DNA from: Ophthalmolycus amberensis
Taxonomy: Eukaryota; Chordata; Actinopteri; Perciformes; Zoarcidae
Length of the DNA: 64,000 bases
Assembly (NCBI GenBank): GCA_024529925.1
Contig: JAFEUB010001797.1
Location: forward strand, 2,482,001 to 2,546,000
Reading direction: 5' to 3'
The translations under genes were made by a program, and so were the position numbers. Position 1 is the stretch's first letter. The number at the start of each line of letters is the position of its first letter. The notes beneath the pieces are model-generated. The model ran no database searches and was not told the DNA's origin. It saw nothing but the letters and a program-made list of their open reading frames with translations. Below are positions 35,600 to 48,299 of the stretch, piece after piece.

Positions 35600-38500
35600 T
35601 GTCAAAAAATGTGCCAAAATATCGCGTCTCCCCTCCCCCTACAATGAATCCTTGCATGATCGCATGATAGCTTACAAAAAGTTATTCCTCAATTTTTGTT
35701 TGTTTTCCTACAAAAGTCCAGCAACATGTGTCAATTTCTGCTCGTCACACAAAACAAACTTCCGTCTTCAGAGGAAACTACTAAAAGGGCCGATACTGAA
35801 GTACACAAGTTACGTGACGAATAAATCCACGTTGACTTCTTCTTTCACGCGGGGAACGAGCAGCGTTCTCCTGGATGAGAGATCCGTGTTTGTTGGACTC
35901 ATCCGACCGTGGATAAGTTTGCAAAATTATTTTGTTGGATATCTACGAATTACAAAGCATTATTGTTTTGTAGTTATAGTTTCTAATACTGGTTGAGACC
36001 AGCCTGCAATCTATGACACACATCTTTTCAATCTCCTTTTGAATAAAACTGCAATTCGTGTAAGTTTTCTTCCCAGTTGCACACCTCGAGTAATTCTGAA
36101 ATTTAGAATCTTGAAGAAACAAAACAGTGACCTCATTGTTCTCTCGTACTCTGAATACACTCTCACTGATTGACAGTCGTCCATCCAGTCCTGCACTGAA
36201 TGTGTTTTCTTTGCGGTGGGAATGCAGAGTCCTCGTGCCCTCCACCATTCAGAGCTCCCGGTGGGGGGGTCGAGGTCCATTACAATGGACAAACATCACC
36301 CTGCCCGTTGTTTTTGTTAGCCTCTAATTGCAAGAGCCACGGCAATGTTGATTGTGGCATTCATTACGAACGTCATTAGCAGAGTCATTAACACGGGGGT
36401 GGGGGGAGGGGGGCATGTTAAGGAGTTTTTGGAGACAGTTATCTGCTTTGGGCATTGGGTAAATAACAGAAGGGATATCTTTCTGTAAGTACCAATGTAG
36501 AACAAGAATACGTGTTTGGAGGAGCGTGATAAGGAGAGGGAGTTGTGCTGGGAATCTCAGGAAAAAAAAAGATCCAAAACTCCTGTTACTCCTTAGTTAG
36601 GGAGGTGAATTTATTTATAAGTGAATGGCTTAACATTTTCAGCTCATAAGTTGCAAAACACAGGAAAAGTTGCAAAGTATTTTCAGTCTGACTGACGATT
36701 AATCTGCAAACATTGAAACTCTCTGTGACTCGGACATGATGAAGTTGACATAAATGCATTTCCCCCCCAATATTTTTAAATTCTTACATTTATACATCCC
36801 TTACAGCACCACTAAGAGCTCAACACACATGAACCAGAATCCGTTGTTCACATAATCACAATCCAAAACCTATTTACATATTGCTAATTGACCCAGTTGC
36901 CGCTATTGTGCCTACTGATTGACCGCCAATTACATCATTAGTCTGTGTTAGCTTGTTCTGATAAGGACTCAACTACCTGGAGCTGAGATAAGTGCAGACT
37001 CTGCGGTATCTACGTAACCAATCTGCGGTGTAAATGACTTGCAATTATCCAGGCATCCACTGTAAGTCTGAGCCAGAATACTGAATGCTAATGAAACAAT
37101 GAATGCTAATGCTAAGTAAAAGTCAAACAGAAGTTATGATTACAGACAATGCAGTCCTTCTACATCCTACAGTCTACTCGTCACCTCTGACTTTTCCCAA
37201 AGCGAATGAACACCTCCAGTGTGATCACCGTTACTTGAGGAAGACCATTGAGCCAGGTACTGGGTCTACTGGTGGCCTGGAGACGTGTGGTCCCACCTGA
37301 ACGAGATGTACTGAATAATCATCCAGTTTTTGTGCAAACCTACAGTCCTGGTAGATTACTTTGTAACTCAAATGCTGCACACCAGCTTAGTTTTCAGCCA
37401 GAAGTTGCCGCTCCAAACAGCAAAAATCCCTTATAGTCAACAAAAATGCATTTTCACAGAGACGGTGTAATGTGTGATTTCTGCCTCGCTCAACGGCAGG
37501 TCACGGTCACCAAAATATAAAAACTAGTCATATCACTTCCTCTTTAACTGTGTTGGTACTTCTCAATTCAAGTTCAGTAATCGGGTTCTCGTGGTTAATG
37601 TTTGGCCGAATAGGTTTTGAACAGACTTCTTGTCAACACTCACGGTCAATGAAAGCGTCGGTATTGATTTCTACATGCTGATGTTTTCTACAGATGTTTT
37701 CAGCTCCATGACATATTGTAGATTCTTTGTCTGGTTTATCCAAACTCCATCTGAAGTGTGTTCTGGAACTTTTTGTCCAACACCGTGTGTATTATTTAAG
37801 TACCTGCATGAATCAATGAATGCATAATATATTTTTAAAAACATTCTCAGATAGCAGCGCTTGGGGGGAAAAGCTGAAACATAAAAGTCCTTCTGTAGAA
37901 CCAGACAGACGATATGCAGGTTCTCAATGTTTTATTTTCTAAATACTTAAAACAGACTCATAGACCTGTGCCTGTCGTTATCGAGTGTCTCAGAGTTGGT
38001 AATCGGTCCTAGCTGGACAATAATTAATGTCCCGTTATTCTTGGTCATTCTTTTAGCCCTCCTGAGTAAAAACATTTTATATATCCTATTTCTGCTGATG
38101 GAGCTGAAGAGGAGTCCTGATCTGCTGGAAGATCGTTCTGTTCTGTTCTGTTCTGGTTAAAGAGATGTTTTGGAAACAGGTGATGAAGATGAGCTTATTA
38201 AAAGAAGCCATTTTAACTAAAGCTGAATCATTTTTGTGGCGGCAAATGTGAGAAATGAGGGTAAAATCTGTCACATAAGATATTATTATAGCAGTAAGAA
38301 GCTGCTGTTGGGACAGAGCTGCAGAGAAAAGGCAGTTTAAGTATATATATATTTTTTAAATTGTTTTGGGGAAACAAACATGGCTGTTAGGTAGACGGAC
38401 AGGTGGTGTTCGGACCAACATTAGCCTCAATGTTCATTGTCTCGTAGTCTTTCTGCGTCTTTGTGTCTCATAAGCCTTCAAACACAACCCGGCCAGGCAG

Positions 38501-39450
38501 TCCTGATTTATTTTCATTCTTCTCTCTTGTCAGGTATACGCACAGCTGTGAAGGATGTCATAAATTACACCCACTTGTTGTGAGAGAAATGTGTATAGCA
38601 GATGGATTTCAGACAGGAAGAAGGTCATTCACAGTTTGAAAGAAACCCATCGTGAGTGGAAGACGAACACGTTGTTTGCACATAGAGAATCAACTTTCAC
38701 TCCATGATGATGTGTCTGAAGCATTTCACTGGAACGGTATATGTTCTTTATGTTCTCCTTTATTTTCAAGATGTACAGAATTCTTCCAAACTTTCACTTC
38801 AAGACATCACCAGGAACATTCTTTTTATCCTGCAGTGGTTTATAGTTGGTATGAATTCTTTTTGAAGAGTAAAAAGAAAACAAAAAGTGCAAAAATGAAT
38901 CTGTTTGTTTCCCTCAAGCGACTTGTCTCCCCTCCACTCACTCCCCCTCTCCCGCCCCAGAACTAATGGCTGATGGTAATTACATTTAATGAGATCATGG
39001 GGTCGTCTGCAAATTGCTCTCAGCGTGGGGTCTGAAGTGGGATAGGGTAGGGGCCAACGGGGCAGTGGAGGTCGGGGCCACGAGTGTTTGCCCAGTGTTT
39101 TGGGGGGGGGGGGGGGGCGAGGCCCACAGTGGCTTTACCTGTCACTCAGTGAGCAGTGAAACATGTCGCGCATTTGTGTCTGCCTTTGTCCTCGTCGTTT
39201 GTTTGTCTGGCAGAGATAACCACACAGAGGTGCTCTTCTTGGCTCCATTGTGTGAAGCTGCTGTCAGCCCATCACGTCCATCCACCCCCCCCCCCCCCCT
39301 CCTCCATCTCCCCTCTCTCCCTTTCTCCTACGACTGGTCATTTCGCCACTATTTTCTGGCTGCAGGCAATTTAGTTAATCCATGAACCACTAATTGTCTC
39401 CTCCTACCCTGTTGCTTGGACAAACAGCCCGGCAGAGGGGGAGTGAGACT
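35600..39450. other. Intergenic region upstream of the dickkopf-like gene
   Basis: No exon-like frames were found. Contains poly-G and poly-C runs near 36390, 39102-39117 and 39286-39298. The last 500 bases rise in GC toward the TATA box at 39459. Confidence 0.5.
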
Positions 39451-39458
39451 TGGTGACC

Positions 39459-39465
39459 TATAAAG
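39459..39465 (+). promoter_or_regulatory. TATA box of the dickkopf-like gene
   Basis: TATAAAG lies about 225 bp upstream of the chosen ATG (39687). A start site about 30 bp downstream, near 39490, would give a 5' leader of about 200 bases. No other promoter element was assigned. Confidence 0.6.
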
Positions 39466-39686
39466 TCTCACTTGGAAGAGGAGGCAGCCACTGTCACTGC
39501 ATGAACCCCTGATTCTCCACACATTTACTGGGACTTTCAGCTTTGGATTTTTATTTGGCGTGGAGTCGAAAACAAGTGACTCATCTATTCTTTTACTTTT
39601 GAGTCAGCCTGTCTCCAGTTAAACGTTGTCAGTCTCTCTTGCTCTTAGTTTTTGTATTTTTTGTATTCATTGATTGGTTGGTGGAA

Positions 39687-41381
39687 ATGTTCGTCAATCT
39701 CTGGATGCTCTGCCTTTGTCTCTGCTTCGACTTGACTGAAGCTCGTATATGGGCCTGGATGCTCAACCTGCCTCACAGCCCTCCCAAAGAAGGAGCCAAG
39801 GCACTTAGAGAAGGCGCCCCTGCAGCCAAAGCAACCACGGTAAGATACTGGATACTGTGCGTGGTTATACAGCTTCTCTTGTATTCAATCATACCGATAA
39901 AAGGCAGTTCTGTGTTTGTGTCGTGGAATATTTCTTCTATAAGGTCAGCGAAAAAGTAGAATCAGTGCCACTTCTTGCTACTTATATGCAAAAACATGCT
40001 GTTAATGCTTTTGCACAAGACTTTAGTCTTCACATACGGTAATTCATGTTCTTGATTTTTTTACAAGTTTTAATGAAAGCCTTTTAACATCCCCTGTTTT
40101 TTTCTCCCCAGGCTGCCTGCGACCATGACAGGGCCTGTGGACGAGGATTCTCCTGTGATCGACACTTCGGCCTGTGTGTTCCTCTGCGAGGGGAGGGCCA
40201 CTACTGTCGGAGGGACTGCTCAGTGTGTCCGCGGACTCAGCTGCATGTTTGGGAAGTGCCACCGCAGCATCCCCAACGGACAAGAGGGTAAGAGGGCACA
40301 TTGAAACCCTGTTCGTCTAAAACATTAAAGAGCGTGTGCGTTCGTCAGTTTGGAGTTTAAATACAACTGGACCCTTAAACAACCGTTGTTTTTCTCCATC
40401 CAGGTGCCAGATGTAAGGTGGACAGGGACTGTGGGGCATCCATGTGCTGCGCGCGGCACCACGGTGAGCAGGTGTGCAAGAGGCGTCTGATCCGCGGCGA
40501 GAGCTGCTACGTTCCTGATGGTGGCCTGGCATTCAGCATAAACCAGATTTGTCCGTGTGATGAGGGGCTACTGTGTCGAGAAAACGGTGCATCACACCGG
40601 AGAGAGTAAGTCAAGCTAATTAAGTTTTTATCTAAAAATACCACCAGGTGTGGCGTCCAAGTGGCTCACAAGGTGGTCCGTGTCCGGCCCAGGACCCTTT
40701 GCTGCATGTTGTCCCCTCTCGCTTTACCCTGCCTGTCCTGTCTGTATATCAAATACAGCAGAAATGAACCACAATATACTGATATATGTATTCATACGCA
40801 CACTTTAAAACCCTTTATCTTTGTGTGTGTCTGCTCTTGGTGTGCACTGTTGTCCCACATTGCATTGCACAAAGAAAACAGAGGAGCTACTCACAGTTGG
40901 AACACATTAAAACCAATTAGGCATGTCGGTAAAACAGCTCCAGGAACAGCTCAGAAAGCCAAAAAAAACAAGATGCTATTAAATCTGTGGAGAAACATTG
41001 TTTTGTGAATTTTAATGAGCAGTGACTTTCCAACATTTTATTTGACGGGCATTGGCACATGTATCATATACCGCTATAGATATAACTGTGTTGATTTATT
41101 TGTGTACACATTTATGCTAATGAACCTGATGTGATGAGGGATATTTAGAGGACCAGGTCACTCTCCTGTTTCATCAAACTAAACTTTAAATAACTCCTCA
41201 AACCCTCTGTAGCATCTCAGTAACATCGTTTTAATGTTTTACAATGTTTAATGTATTGTGTTAATTAGTGGATAATAAACAGCGTCTACATGTTCTTACC
41301 TCAGTTTGTTTGTCTTTCAGGAGAGATTTTATTTACCAGCCAGAACGAACAAGTTGGAGCTGCCAGGCGCCCAAATCTTGA
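39687..41381 (+). CDS. Dickkopf-like secreted cysteine-rich protein (DKK3-like), with a 1-base frame break
   Basis: Exons: 39687-39839, 40112-40287, 40404-40605 and 41321-41381. The ATG at 39687 opens a signal peptide (MFVNLWMLCLCLCFDLTEA). Exon 2 encodes a first cysteine module (ACDHDRACGRGFSCDRHFGL). Exons 3-4 encode a ten-cysteine colipase-type module (RCKVDRDCGASMCCARHHGE ... QICPCDEGLLC ... SWSCQAPKS). This two-module layout and spacing resemble Dickkopf Wnt modulators, closest in feel to DKK3, but the usual long linker is absent. Near 40215-40220 (GACTGCTCAG) exon 2 has one base too many: downstream of it the conserved cysteines and the splice phase to exon 3 are in another frame. Without that base the product would be about 196 residues. 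It may be a sequencing error or a real null allele. A gene symbol cannot be assigned safely. Confidence 0.75.
40650..40765 (+). repeat. Degenerate tRNA-derived SINE tail
   Basis: GGCGTCCAAGTGGCTCACAA with CCTTTGCTGCATGTTGTCCC and CCTGCCTGTCCTGTCTGTAT matches, in order, the body of a widespread fish SINE. The tRNA-like A and B boxes are eroded. It lies in the last intron of the dickkopf-like gene. Confidence 0.6.
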
Positions 41382-41650
41382 TGCCAGCCTCCACATTCAA
41401 GCTATTTATTGTGTGCATATTTTGGATATGATTGTATAATTTGTACTTATTTTCAAATATGTTGTAATGCTACATGTTATTATTAGAGTCTCACAGCAAG
41501 GATGATTTTACTTTATTATTTCGTTTTGTACATTTGGAGAAAAGCAGTACTGTATGTAGCTCAACAACGTCATCCAGTGTCTTCCTCATGCATTCAGTGA
41601 TCTTTGATTATATCTATACATGTGTGCTCCCTTTCAATTCATAGAATAGA

Positions 41651-41656
41651 AATAAA
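41651..41656 (+). terminator. Polyadenylation signal of the dickkopf-like gene
   Basis: AATAAA about 270 bases after the stop codon, followed by ACATTTTCC. This is the first good signal in the 3' flank, which implies an end near 41670. Confidence 0.65.
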
Positions 41657-41699
41657 CATTTTCCAAAAGCAACGATTTGTGTCATTTCAAAAAAGATAA

Positions 41700-42659
41700 T
41701 GTTACTGCTCTCACTTCATTTTAAAGCTCCTCATCAATAATGTTTTGAATGAAGAAGCAACAACAAACCATTTACAGACACCTTTCAGGTTTAAATGTAA
41801 GTTAATGGTTCACACTCAGAAGATTTTAAAGCTTAAAGTGGACACACTGAGCACGTTTCTTGGATCGCCGGATGCGGTTGCATAACATTGTGGAGTTTTG
41901 CGGCTCCCGATTGTTAGCATCACCAGATGTTGTAACGCTAGCTGTCTCCTGACCCGTTCTCAGATCGGTATCTTCCTCACAAATTCCCCCGTCGCTCCAT
42001 TCAAATGCTAATCGTCTGCAGTTTGCCCTCTTCAATTGCTGGCTGACTTGAATTGTTCCGTGAAGGACGTTAGTGTCTCACCTCTTTGCTATCGTTTTAC
42101 AGCTCTCATTATTAAGTCTTTGCAAAGGCGGTGTTTGAATGGAAGTGCATGTTAAAAACTAAGATTTCTGGATTTATTGGTGCAGTGAAGGCACATCTAG
42201 CTTTTCCTTTCCTTTTGAGCATTGACCATTTTATGTTCTTTAAAAAAGTTGATTTTGAACAGATAATAAAACATGTGAAGCTGTCAGTTTAAAATGCTTT
42301 AGGCAGCATGATATCAACCAATAAAAATGATGTAAACAGGCCAACGACAACACACGTTTCACACACATACGAAAGACTGGCGAGACAAAGACGATATCTA
42401 ATCGCATGAGACTGTGAGAAACCTTATATTACTGAATGCTGCAAAACAAAGGCTTATCATCTCCAGAACACTAGTTACTGGTGAATGCCCGCTCTTATCT
42501 GAGCTGCCATCACTTTTTCAAGGTACCCATGCATGTCTGTTTGCACTATTTAGCTTCTTAAATGGTATTCTGTTTCGTTTCTTCCTCTTCGGCCAAGAGG
42601 TAAAAAAGAAGGAACAGTGCCGTCTGGTTCTCCGTCTACCTCAAAAAACGTCTATACAT
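41700..42659. other. Intergenic stretch, no gene identified
   Basis: A 69-codon minus-strand frame at 41826-42035 (RRLAFEWSDGGICEEDTDLR) has no splice context and no family I recognise. It may be part of an old repeat. The rest is AT-rich. Confidence 0.45.
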
Positions 42660-43036
42660 TATCAAATGTAAGACACATGTAAAGAGCTTGCCTGGCTCTG
42701 TCAAAAAGTAACAAAATCCACCGACCAGGCCCTTTAAAGCTCAGTAATAAACACAAAATGTCTCGTTGTTACGATCTTACGAAAACTGAAGTGTAAAAAA
42801 AGCCAAGAAATAAATCCCATAAAATGGCAAAATCTTTACACTTTGGTTTTTTTGTCTTGTTTTAAACAAATAACATATATTATGTGAAGCAGTGTTCTTG
42901 TAAGGATAGCTATTTCCCTCTGTATTTTGCTAAGCTAACCAGCTGTAGCTTCACATTTAAAGTACAGAGATGAGAGTTTTATCCATTTAACTCTCTGCCA
43001 GAAACTGAATAACGTTATTCCCCAAAATGTCAAACT
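42660..43036 (+). repeat. Teleost GCTAAGCTAACC-type dispersed repeat, copy 2
   Basis: Contains TATTTTGCTAAGCTAACCAG, GTAGCTTCACATTTAAAGTA and CCCCAAAATGTCAAACTTCT in the canonical order of this family, ending in CTTTAAAG. Confidence 0.7.
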
Positions 43037-43300
43037 TCTGCTTTAAAGGAACAGTGTGTAGCATTTAGGGGAGATATTTGCCAGAAATGGAATATAATAT
43101 TATTAAGTGTCCTTAGTGTGTAATCACCTGAAAATAAGAATCGTTGTACTTCTGTTACCTTCGACTGAGCCGTTTATATCTACATTAGCAGCGGGTCCTC
43201 CACGCGGTGTCAGCCGTGTTTCTACAGTAGCCCAGAACGGACAGTTTCAGTTAGTTGCAATCTGCAACCTCACCACTAGATGCCTCCATATCTTACACAT
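43037..43300 (-). repeat. Dispersed repeat with GAACAGTGTGTAGCATTTAG end
   Basis: Runs from GGAACAGTGTGTAGCATTTA to AACCTCACCACTAGATGCC, both hallmark ends of an abundant short repeat in spiny-rayed fishes. It directly adjoins the previous repeat. Confidence 0.65.
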
Positions 43301-43761
43301 TATGTCCATATTAGTTCCTTCAGTATTTTGACACTGTGGGAATGAAACAAGGGATGAAATGATGAAAAGAGGCTCCAAATCTATTGGAACAGTCTTTAGC
43401 TAGTCTTGTTACACAATGTGAGCTCGATATTGAGCTTACAGTTGTGAAGTTTTCTTCCTCTGCCGCCATGATGATGCTAGGTAAATATGGAATACATAAA
43501 TTGTCCTCCTACAAGTCATAACTGTTTGGTAATAACTGGATAAAATTGAGAAATTTCCAGTCTCCGGAAAAGGTGACTTTGAGCACCTTTCTGAGCGGTA
43601 AACCCGTGAGACGCTGGTCATTTGAAAGTGAATGTCCGAGCAGCACAGAGAGCTTTTTGTGCGCAGAGACACAATAGAGCTCTTAAACCTGCCATGGGGG
43701 AGAAGTGGAGACGGGGGAGAAAAGGTGGGGGAGGGAAGATGGTTAGCTTCACCTGTAACGG

Positions 43762-43768
43762 TATAAAA
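43762..43768 (+). promoter_or_regulatory. tectb: TATA box of tectb
   Basis: TATAAAA at this position lies about 120 bases upstream of the first splice donor (CTACAG|GTGAG near 43884). A noncoding first exon of about 43792-43883 is inferred. The ATG is in the second exon. Confidence 0.55.
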
Positions 43769-45708
43769 TGCCTCCTCAAGTTGTCAAGATGTTAGTTACA
43801 GAGTCACTCGTGCTGGTAGCGTGTTGAAGAGCCATGATGATCCTCTGACATCAGACTATTTAAGTGCTTCTTTTGCTCTACAGGTGAGTCTTTTTTTTCT
43901 AATTACAGATTGATATCTTTATATGTTGAATATTCTCTCATTGCTAACTTCTTTAATCTCTCTGCAGCATCACAGTATGGCTTCTGTCGGTGCCTTATTA
44001 ATGTTTTTGCCTGTTGCATGGACATGCTCTCCCCAAAAAGCAGGTAACACCACTGTGGTACACGGATCAGTTGGTACTTATGTGCTTGTGTCATGTTACC
44101 CTCACAAAATATCCACAAATCACAAATTTGTCTTTGAGGACGTTAGAGTACGGCACCTTCTATCTGTAGACCCTCTATTAGTATTAGAAAAAACATTGTA
44201 CAAGAAACCTTTTAAACGGAAAAAAAGGCAGAAAACTGAACGGAATAACATGCGGATAAATGTGTATTTACAGAGTACAATGAGTACAATTACAATACGG
44301 AGAAACAAAACAACATTATTAACTAAAAGCACTCAACATATAATATTAAGGTCGTTTCAGGCAGAGTGTTCATTCAACCTTCATTTTAACTCAGAAATAC
44401 ATTGACCTCCATTTACAATATAGCCGAGTAATTAAATGATGAACAATTAGGGCACCGAGAAACACAAATAAGAAACTTAATAATCAGTAAAGGAATTATA
44501 ATTTAAGGCAAATAAAGGTAAGCTTTAGATTGTTCTGCATGCTCTTCTATGTTTCAGGTGCACAGTGAGAAAAATTCTGGTTTTCCAAGCTTAGTAAAAA
44601 CAGCCGGCACCTGCAACTAAATCCAATCATTAGAGCGTGTTCAATATGGGCCCATGTTAAAAGACTCATTGATGAGTATTATAATTATCTCCAGTAATAA
44701 ATGTTAGTGTGAAGAGATAAACAGCATCCAGGAGCTTCAAGCGTGCATGTACAAAATGTCTCCTTAATCCAAAACAAGCGTCAATGTAGAAGTGTTTCGA
44801 GTGAAGAAGTTCGTCACTCTGATTGTGCCTTATTTCAGACTACGTTATGGTGTCATGTTTCCCCAACGCCATCATTGCCAACGTCCCAGAGTGTCCTTAC
44901 GGCTGGGAGATCGAGCAGCTGTCGCTGGGCGGAGTCTGTTACTCTGGAATCCACAGCCCAGGCTTCTACCGCTTCAGCATCCCGGACCTGACACCCAAAA
45001 ACCACTCGTACTGCGGCACCCAGTCTGAGGTGAGGGACACAATAACCACAGTATGCAGCCGTGGAGAGGAGGAGGTTTTGTTTTCAATATATGGAAGAGG
45101 AGAAAAATGACAATTACAAGAAACTAAAACAAACAATAAAAAAAACGTGTATAGACGTGTGTAGAGTGTTTCATTGGTAAATGTAGTTACGAGGAAAATT
45201 GATCACAAGGTCGATATCTCCAAACCCAAAACTGTGTGGATATAAATGCTAGAGTTATTTTGGGTGTCCCGGCCCTTTAAGACATTTAGCCATTTCAATG
45301 CACTTAAGTGTCTGTCTCAGATCGAGTCAATTAAACAATTATGGAAAGCAAACGTCTCATTTTATTCATATTCCTTCTGACAGTACGTGGCCGGCAAAGA
45401 CCCCAAGTACATCTTCTCCAACTCCATCGTGTCCAACGACACGTCGCTCACAGTCAGAAACCAGCCGGTCAACTACACCTTCAGCTGCGTGTACCGAGCA
45501 GCGTACCTGCTCAACAACGCCGTGTTCAGCCAAAGGTAAGCATCGACGTGAGACGCGAGGCGACCGCAGCTACCGCGTGGAAGATAAGTGCATTCTGACC
45601 CAATGACTTGCAGCGTTTTTACTAAACCCTCTGCTTTTTCCAGAGTGGCTACAGTTTATGTCAACAACGGGAGTTTAGGCACTTTTAGATCACAGTTGTC
45701 TATGAATG

Positions 45709-47520
45709 CAGTGGCGGCTGGTCCATAGAGGGCCATGGGGCATGGCCCCACCATTAGCCACACAAAAAAAAAACAAAAAAAAAAAAAAAAAATTATAATA
45801 ATCATAAATTATACAAATTGTCAATATTTGTGTTTTTGAACTATGGAATGTACCCAGTAATGTGTGTAAAATATGATATCTGCGCAAAATATATGCTTTT
45901 CCTGCTCGTCCTCTCCCCCTGTCTGTGTGCACGACACTGAGAACGCGCAGCTCAGGGGCCAAATCGTTTTGGCCCAAAGGAGACGGGTCTATGAAGCAGT
46001 TTAGCCAATTGCTGATTCAAGATATAAATGAGTGACATACAATTTAGCCAATCAGCGCCCTGAAATAGATTCAGCTTGGGGCCAGAACGATCAGGCCCCG
46101 CTCGCTGCGCGTTCTCGTCAGGGCTAGTCTCGCGAGAAACGCCATTTTAACGACATGACAATGGCGAGTGCGAGCAGTAACGCTACTCTTCCAAGACTCA
46201 ATCCTAACTCTGTAAAATCTCTCCTCCAAGACCCGTTTGAGAGGAGAACTTTGGCGGAGAAACTACAGGTAAAAGAACTGGGTCCAGAACAACCTGACAT
46301 CACAATAACACAGCAGACTGGCGTGAAAGGGAAGCAGCACACGCGACACTTCTCCAGTGACTGGTACACCAAGAAAGTTTGGCTAGCTGGATGCAGTCGT
46401 GCTAATGCCGTATTTTGCTTTCCATGCTTGCTTTTTAAAACAACGGGGGCAGAATCAGCATGGACAGTTACGGGAGTGAGGGACTTGAGCACCTGTCTGA
46501 AAAAATAAGAAGACATGAGAACACCAGGACGCACATGGATAACTCCGTCAAGCTAGCCATATTGGGCAAAGTGAACATCGCAACTCAGCTGGACGACGGA
46601 CACAGGGTTGCAGTGAGGAAACACAATGAGGAGGTGGATAAAAACCGGCACATTCTATCCAAAATAATTGATTGTGTCAAGTTTTGTGGGGCTTTTGAGT
46701 TGGCTTTGCGTGGGCATGACGAGACTGACTCCTCTGACAACCCTGGCGTGTTCAAGGGACTGGTGGATTTTGTTGCGTCCCTCGACGGTGTGCTGGAGGA
46801 GCACCTTAAGACAGCTAGCGTGTTTAAAGGCACGTCAAAGACGGTACAAAACGAGCTGTTGGACTGCATGCTGTCGGTTGTGAAGGAGTACATTCTGGAG
46901 GAAGTAAAGAACGCTGATTTTATCGCCATACAAGCAGACGAGACGACGGACATTTCCACCCACTCGATGCTAACGGTAACGTACGAGAGCGTTTTAATGC
47001 TCTGGCTATGCTCTCCATGGAGAAGGAACTTGTCGGGGACATGCCTGACTTCAATAAGAAGGTCATTGAGAGGTTTGCCACTCAGAAGAGCAAAGTTCCT
47101 TTACAAATAACTGTCATAAAAACATGCAGGTTTCCTCACCGCACTGATTGGGTGTTTCTCCAACAAACAAGGTTCATAGGGGCATCTTAAAATATACTTG
47201 TTCTATTCGACTATATATGATATTTATATTTTATTATAATATATTCATGATATTTATATTGTATATTTATGATTATATGGTATTTATATATCATATTATA
47301 CTGAATATTATTATTATATGATATATATATCTATTAATATACTGAAGTGTATGAATAAGATGTCCTTATTATGTCAGTGTTGGAATAAATGATAACAATG
47401 TAACTACAAAGTACTAATGCGTTTTTGATACCTTTTTTTTTTTTTTTTGCATTGAATTATACTATTTGCTGAAATTGATTGGATGGCCCCACCCAAAAAA
47501 AAATCCACCAGCCGCCACTG
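45709..47520 (+). mobile_element. hAT element inside a tectb coding exon, 1812 bp, with 8-bp target duplication
   Basis: Perfect 13-base inverted ends CAGTGGCGGCTGG and CCAGCCGCCACTG, flanked by TATGAATG on both sides (45701-45708 and 47521-47528). Removing the element and one TATGAATG restores an open exon in correct phase. It carries transposase remnants on the plus strand: a TTF-type zinc-finger part (46155-46508, RHFSSDWYTKKVWLAGCSRA), a DUF4371 part (to about 46975, IAIQADETTDISTHSMLTV), and a C-terminal tail (47008-47100, MEKELVGDMPDFNKKVIERF). The first two are offset by a frame change near 46480, and the middle of the catalytic domain is deleted. Non-autonomous; related to ZMYM-like hAT transposases. 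Confidence 0.95.
46155..47100 (+). pseudogene. Internally deleted hAT transposase (TTF finger, DUF4371, C-terminal tail)
   Basis: The remnant begins MTMASASSNATLPRLNPNSV. One frame change occurs near 46480, and a deletion junction near 46980 joins DUF4371 to the terminal dimerisation tail. It would not give an active enzyme. Confidence 0.85.
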
Positions 47521-48299
47521 TATGAATGTGTTCACGGTGAGTAGCCGCTCACAGATTCAGTGTCTGGAGGCAACGTGTTTAATGTAGTGTTTGTTTAGTT
47601 GTGTAGTTTAATGAATCCTGTGCAGAATAGCTGTCTGGAAAAACAATGGTAGAAGTTATTTTTAGTCCGTCTTGTTACAGTTAAAAGCTTGTCACAATCA
47701 GATGAAGAAATATAAAAGTATAAATGTATTTTGTAGAATTCAAAGTACCTGAACGCCAAGGACTCCCCGTATGTGATCGAGACTTCTGAGATCGGCGCTG
47801 AAGTTTTCATCGGCATCGAGGCAAAAGGCCTAAGTAACAGGTTTATCAACACGTTTCCCTTAAACGCTTAAAGATTATGTTGGTATGTTAAGCACATTCC
47901 CATACAGAGTAGATGCCGCTCGATTTCTAACCCGCCTTTTTGTTATCGCCTCTCAGATTTAAAGTTGTAATAAACAACTGCTGGGCCACTCCTACTCCTT
48001 ACTCAACAGACAAGAAGAGGTGGAGTCTCATCATTAAGAGGTACAAAGTAAAACAACAGAGGCATCGTTTTGTACTTAATAATACTTCACTATGTTTGAA
48101 TGGATAACGCTACAGGAGGTAAAACAGTCTTTTTCTTCCAACAGCTGCTCCTCCGACAAGACTGTGTTCCTCTGTGTTCAGAGGAAAATATTGTACTTTT
48201 TACTCCAGCAATTTCGTCCACAGCAACGTACATATGAGACATAATCCATGACAATATTAACTGCGCTTGCTAAATGTTTTCCATAAAAAACATATGATA

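Noticed and set aside
35505..35996. 163-codon plus-strand open frame
   Set aside because: Begins in the diverged direct repeat, has no splice signals or recognisable motif, and its partner copy does not preserve the frame.
41826..42035. 69-codon minus-strand frame between genes
   Set aside because: No motif, no splice context. Left as unexplained intergenic sequence.
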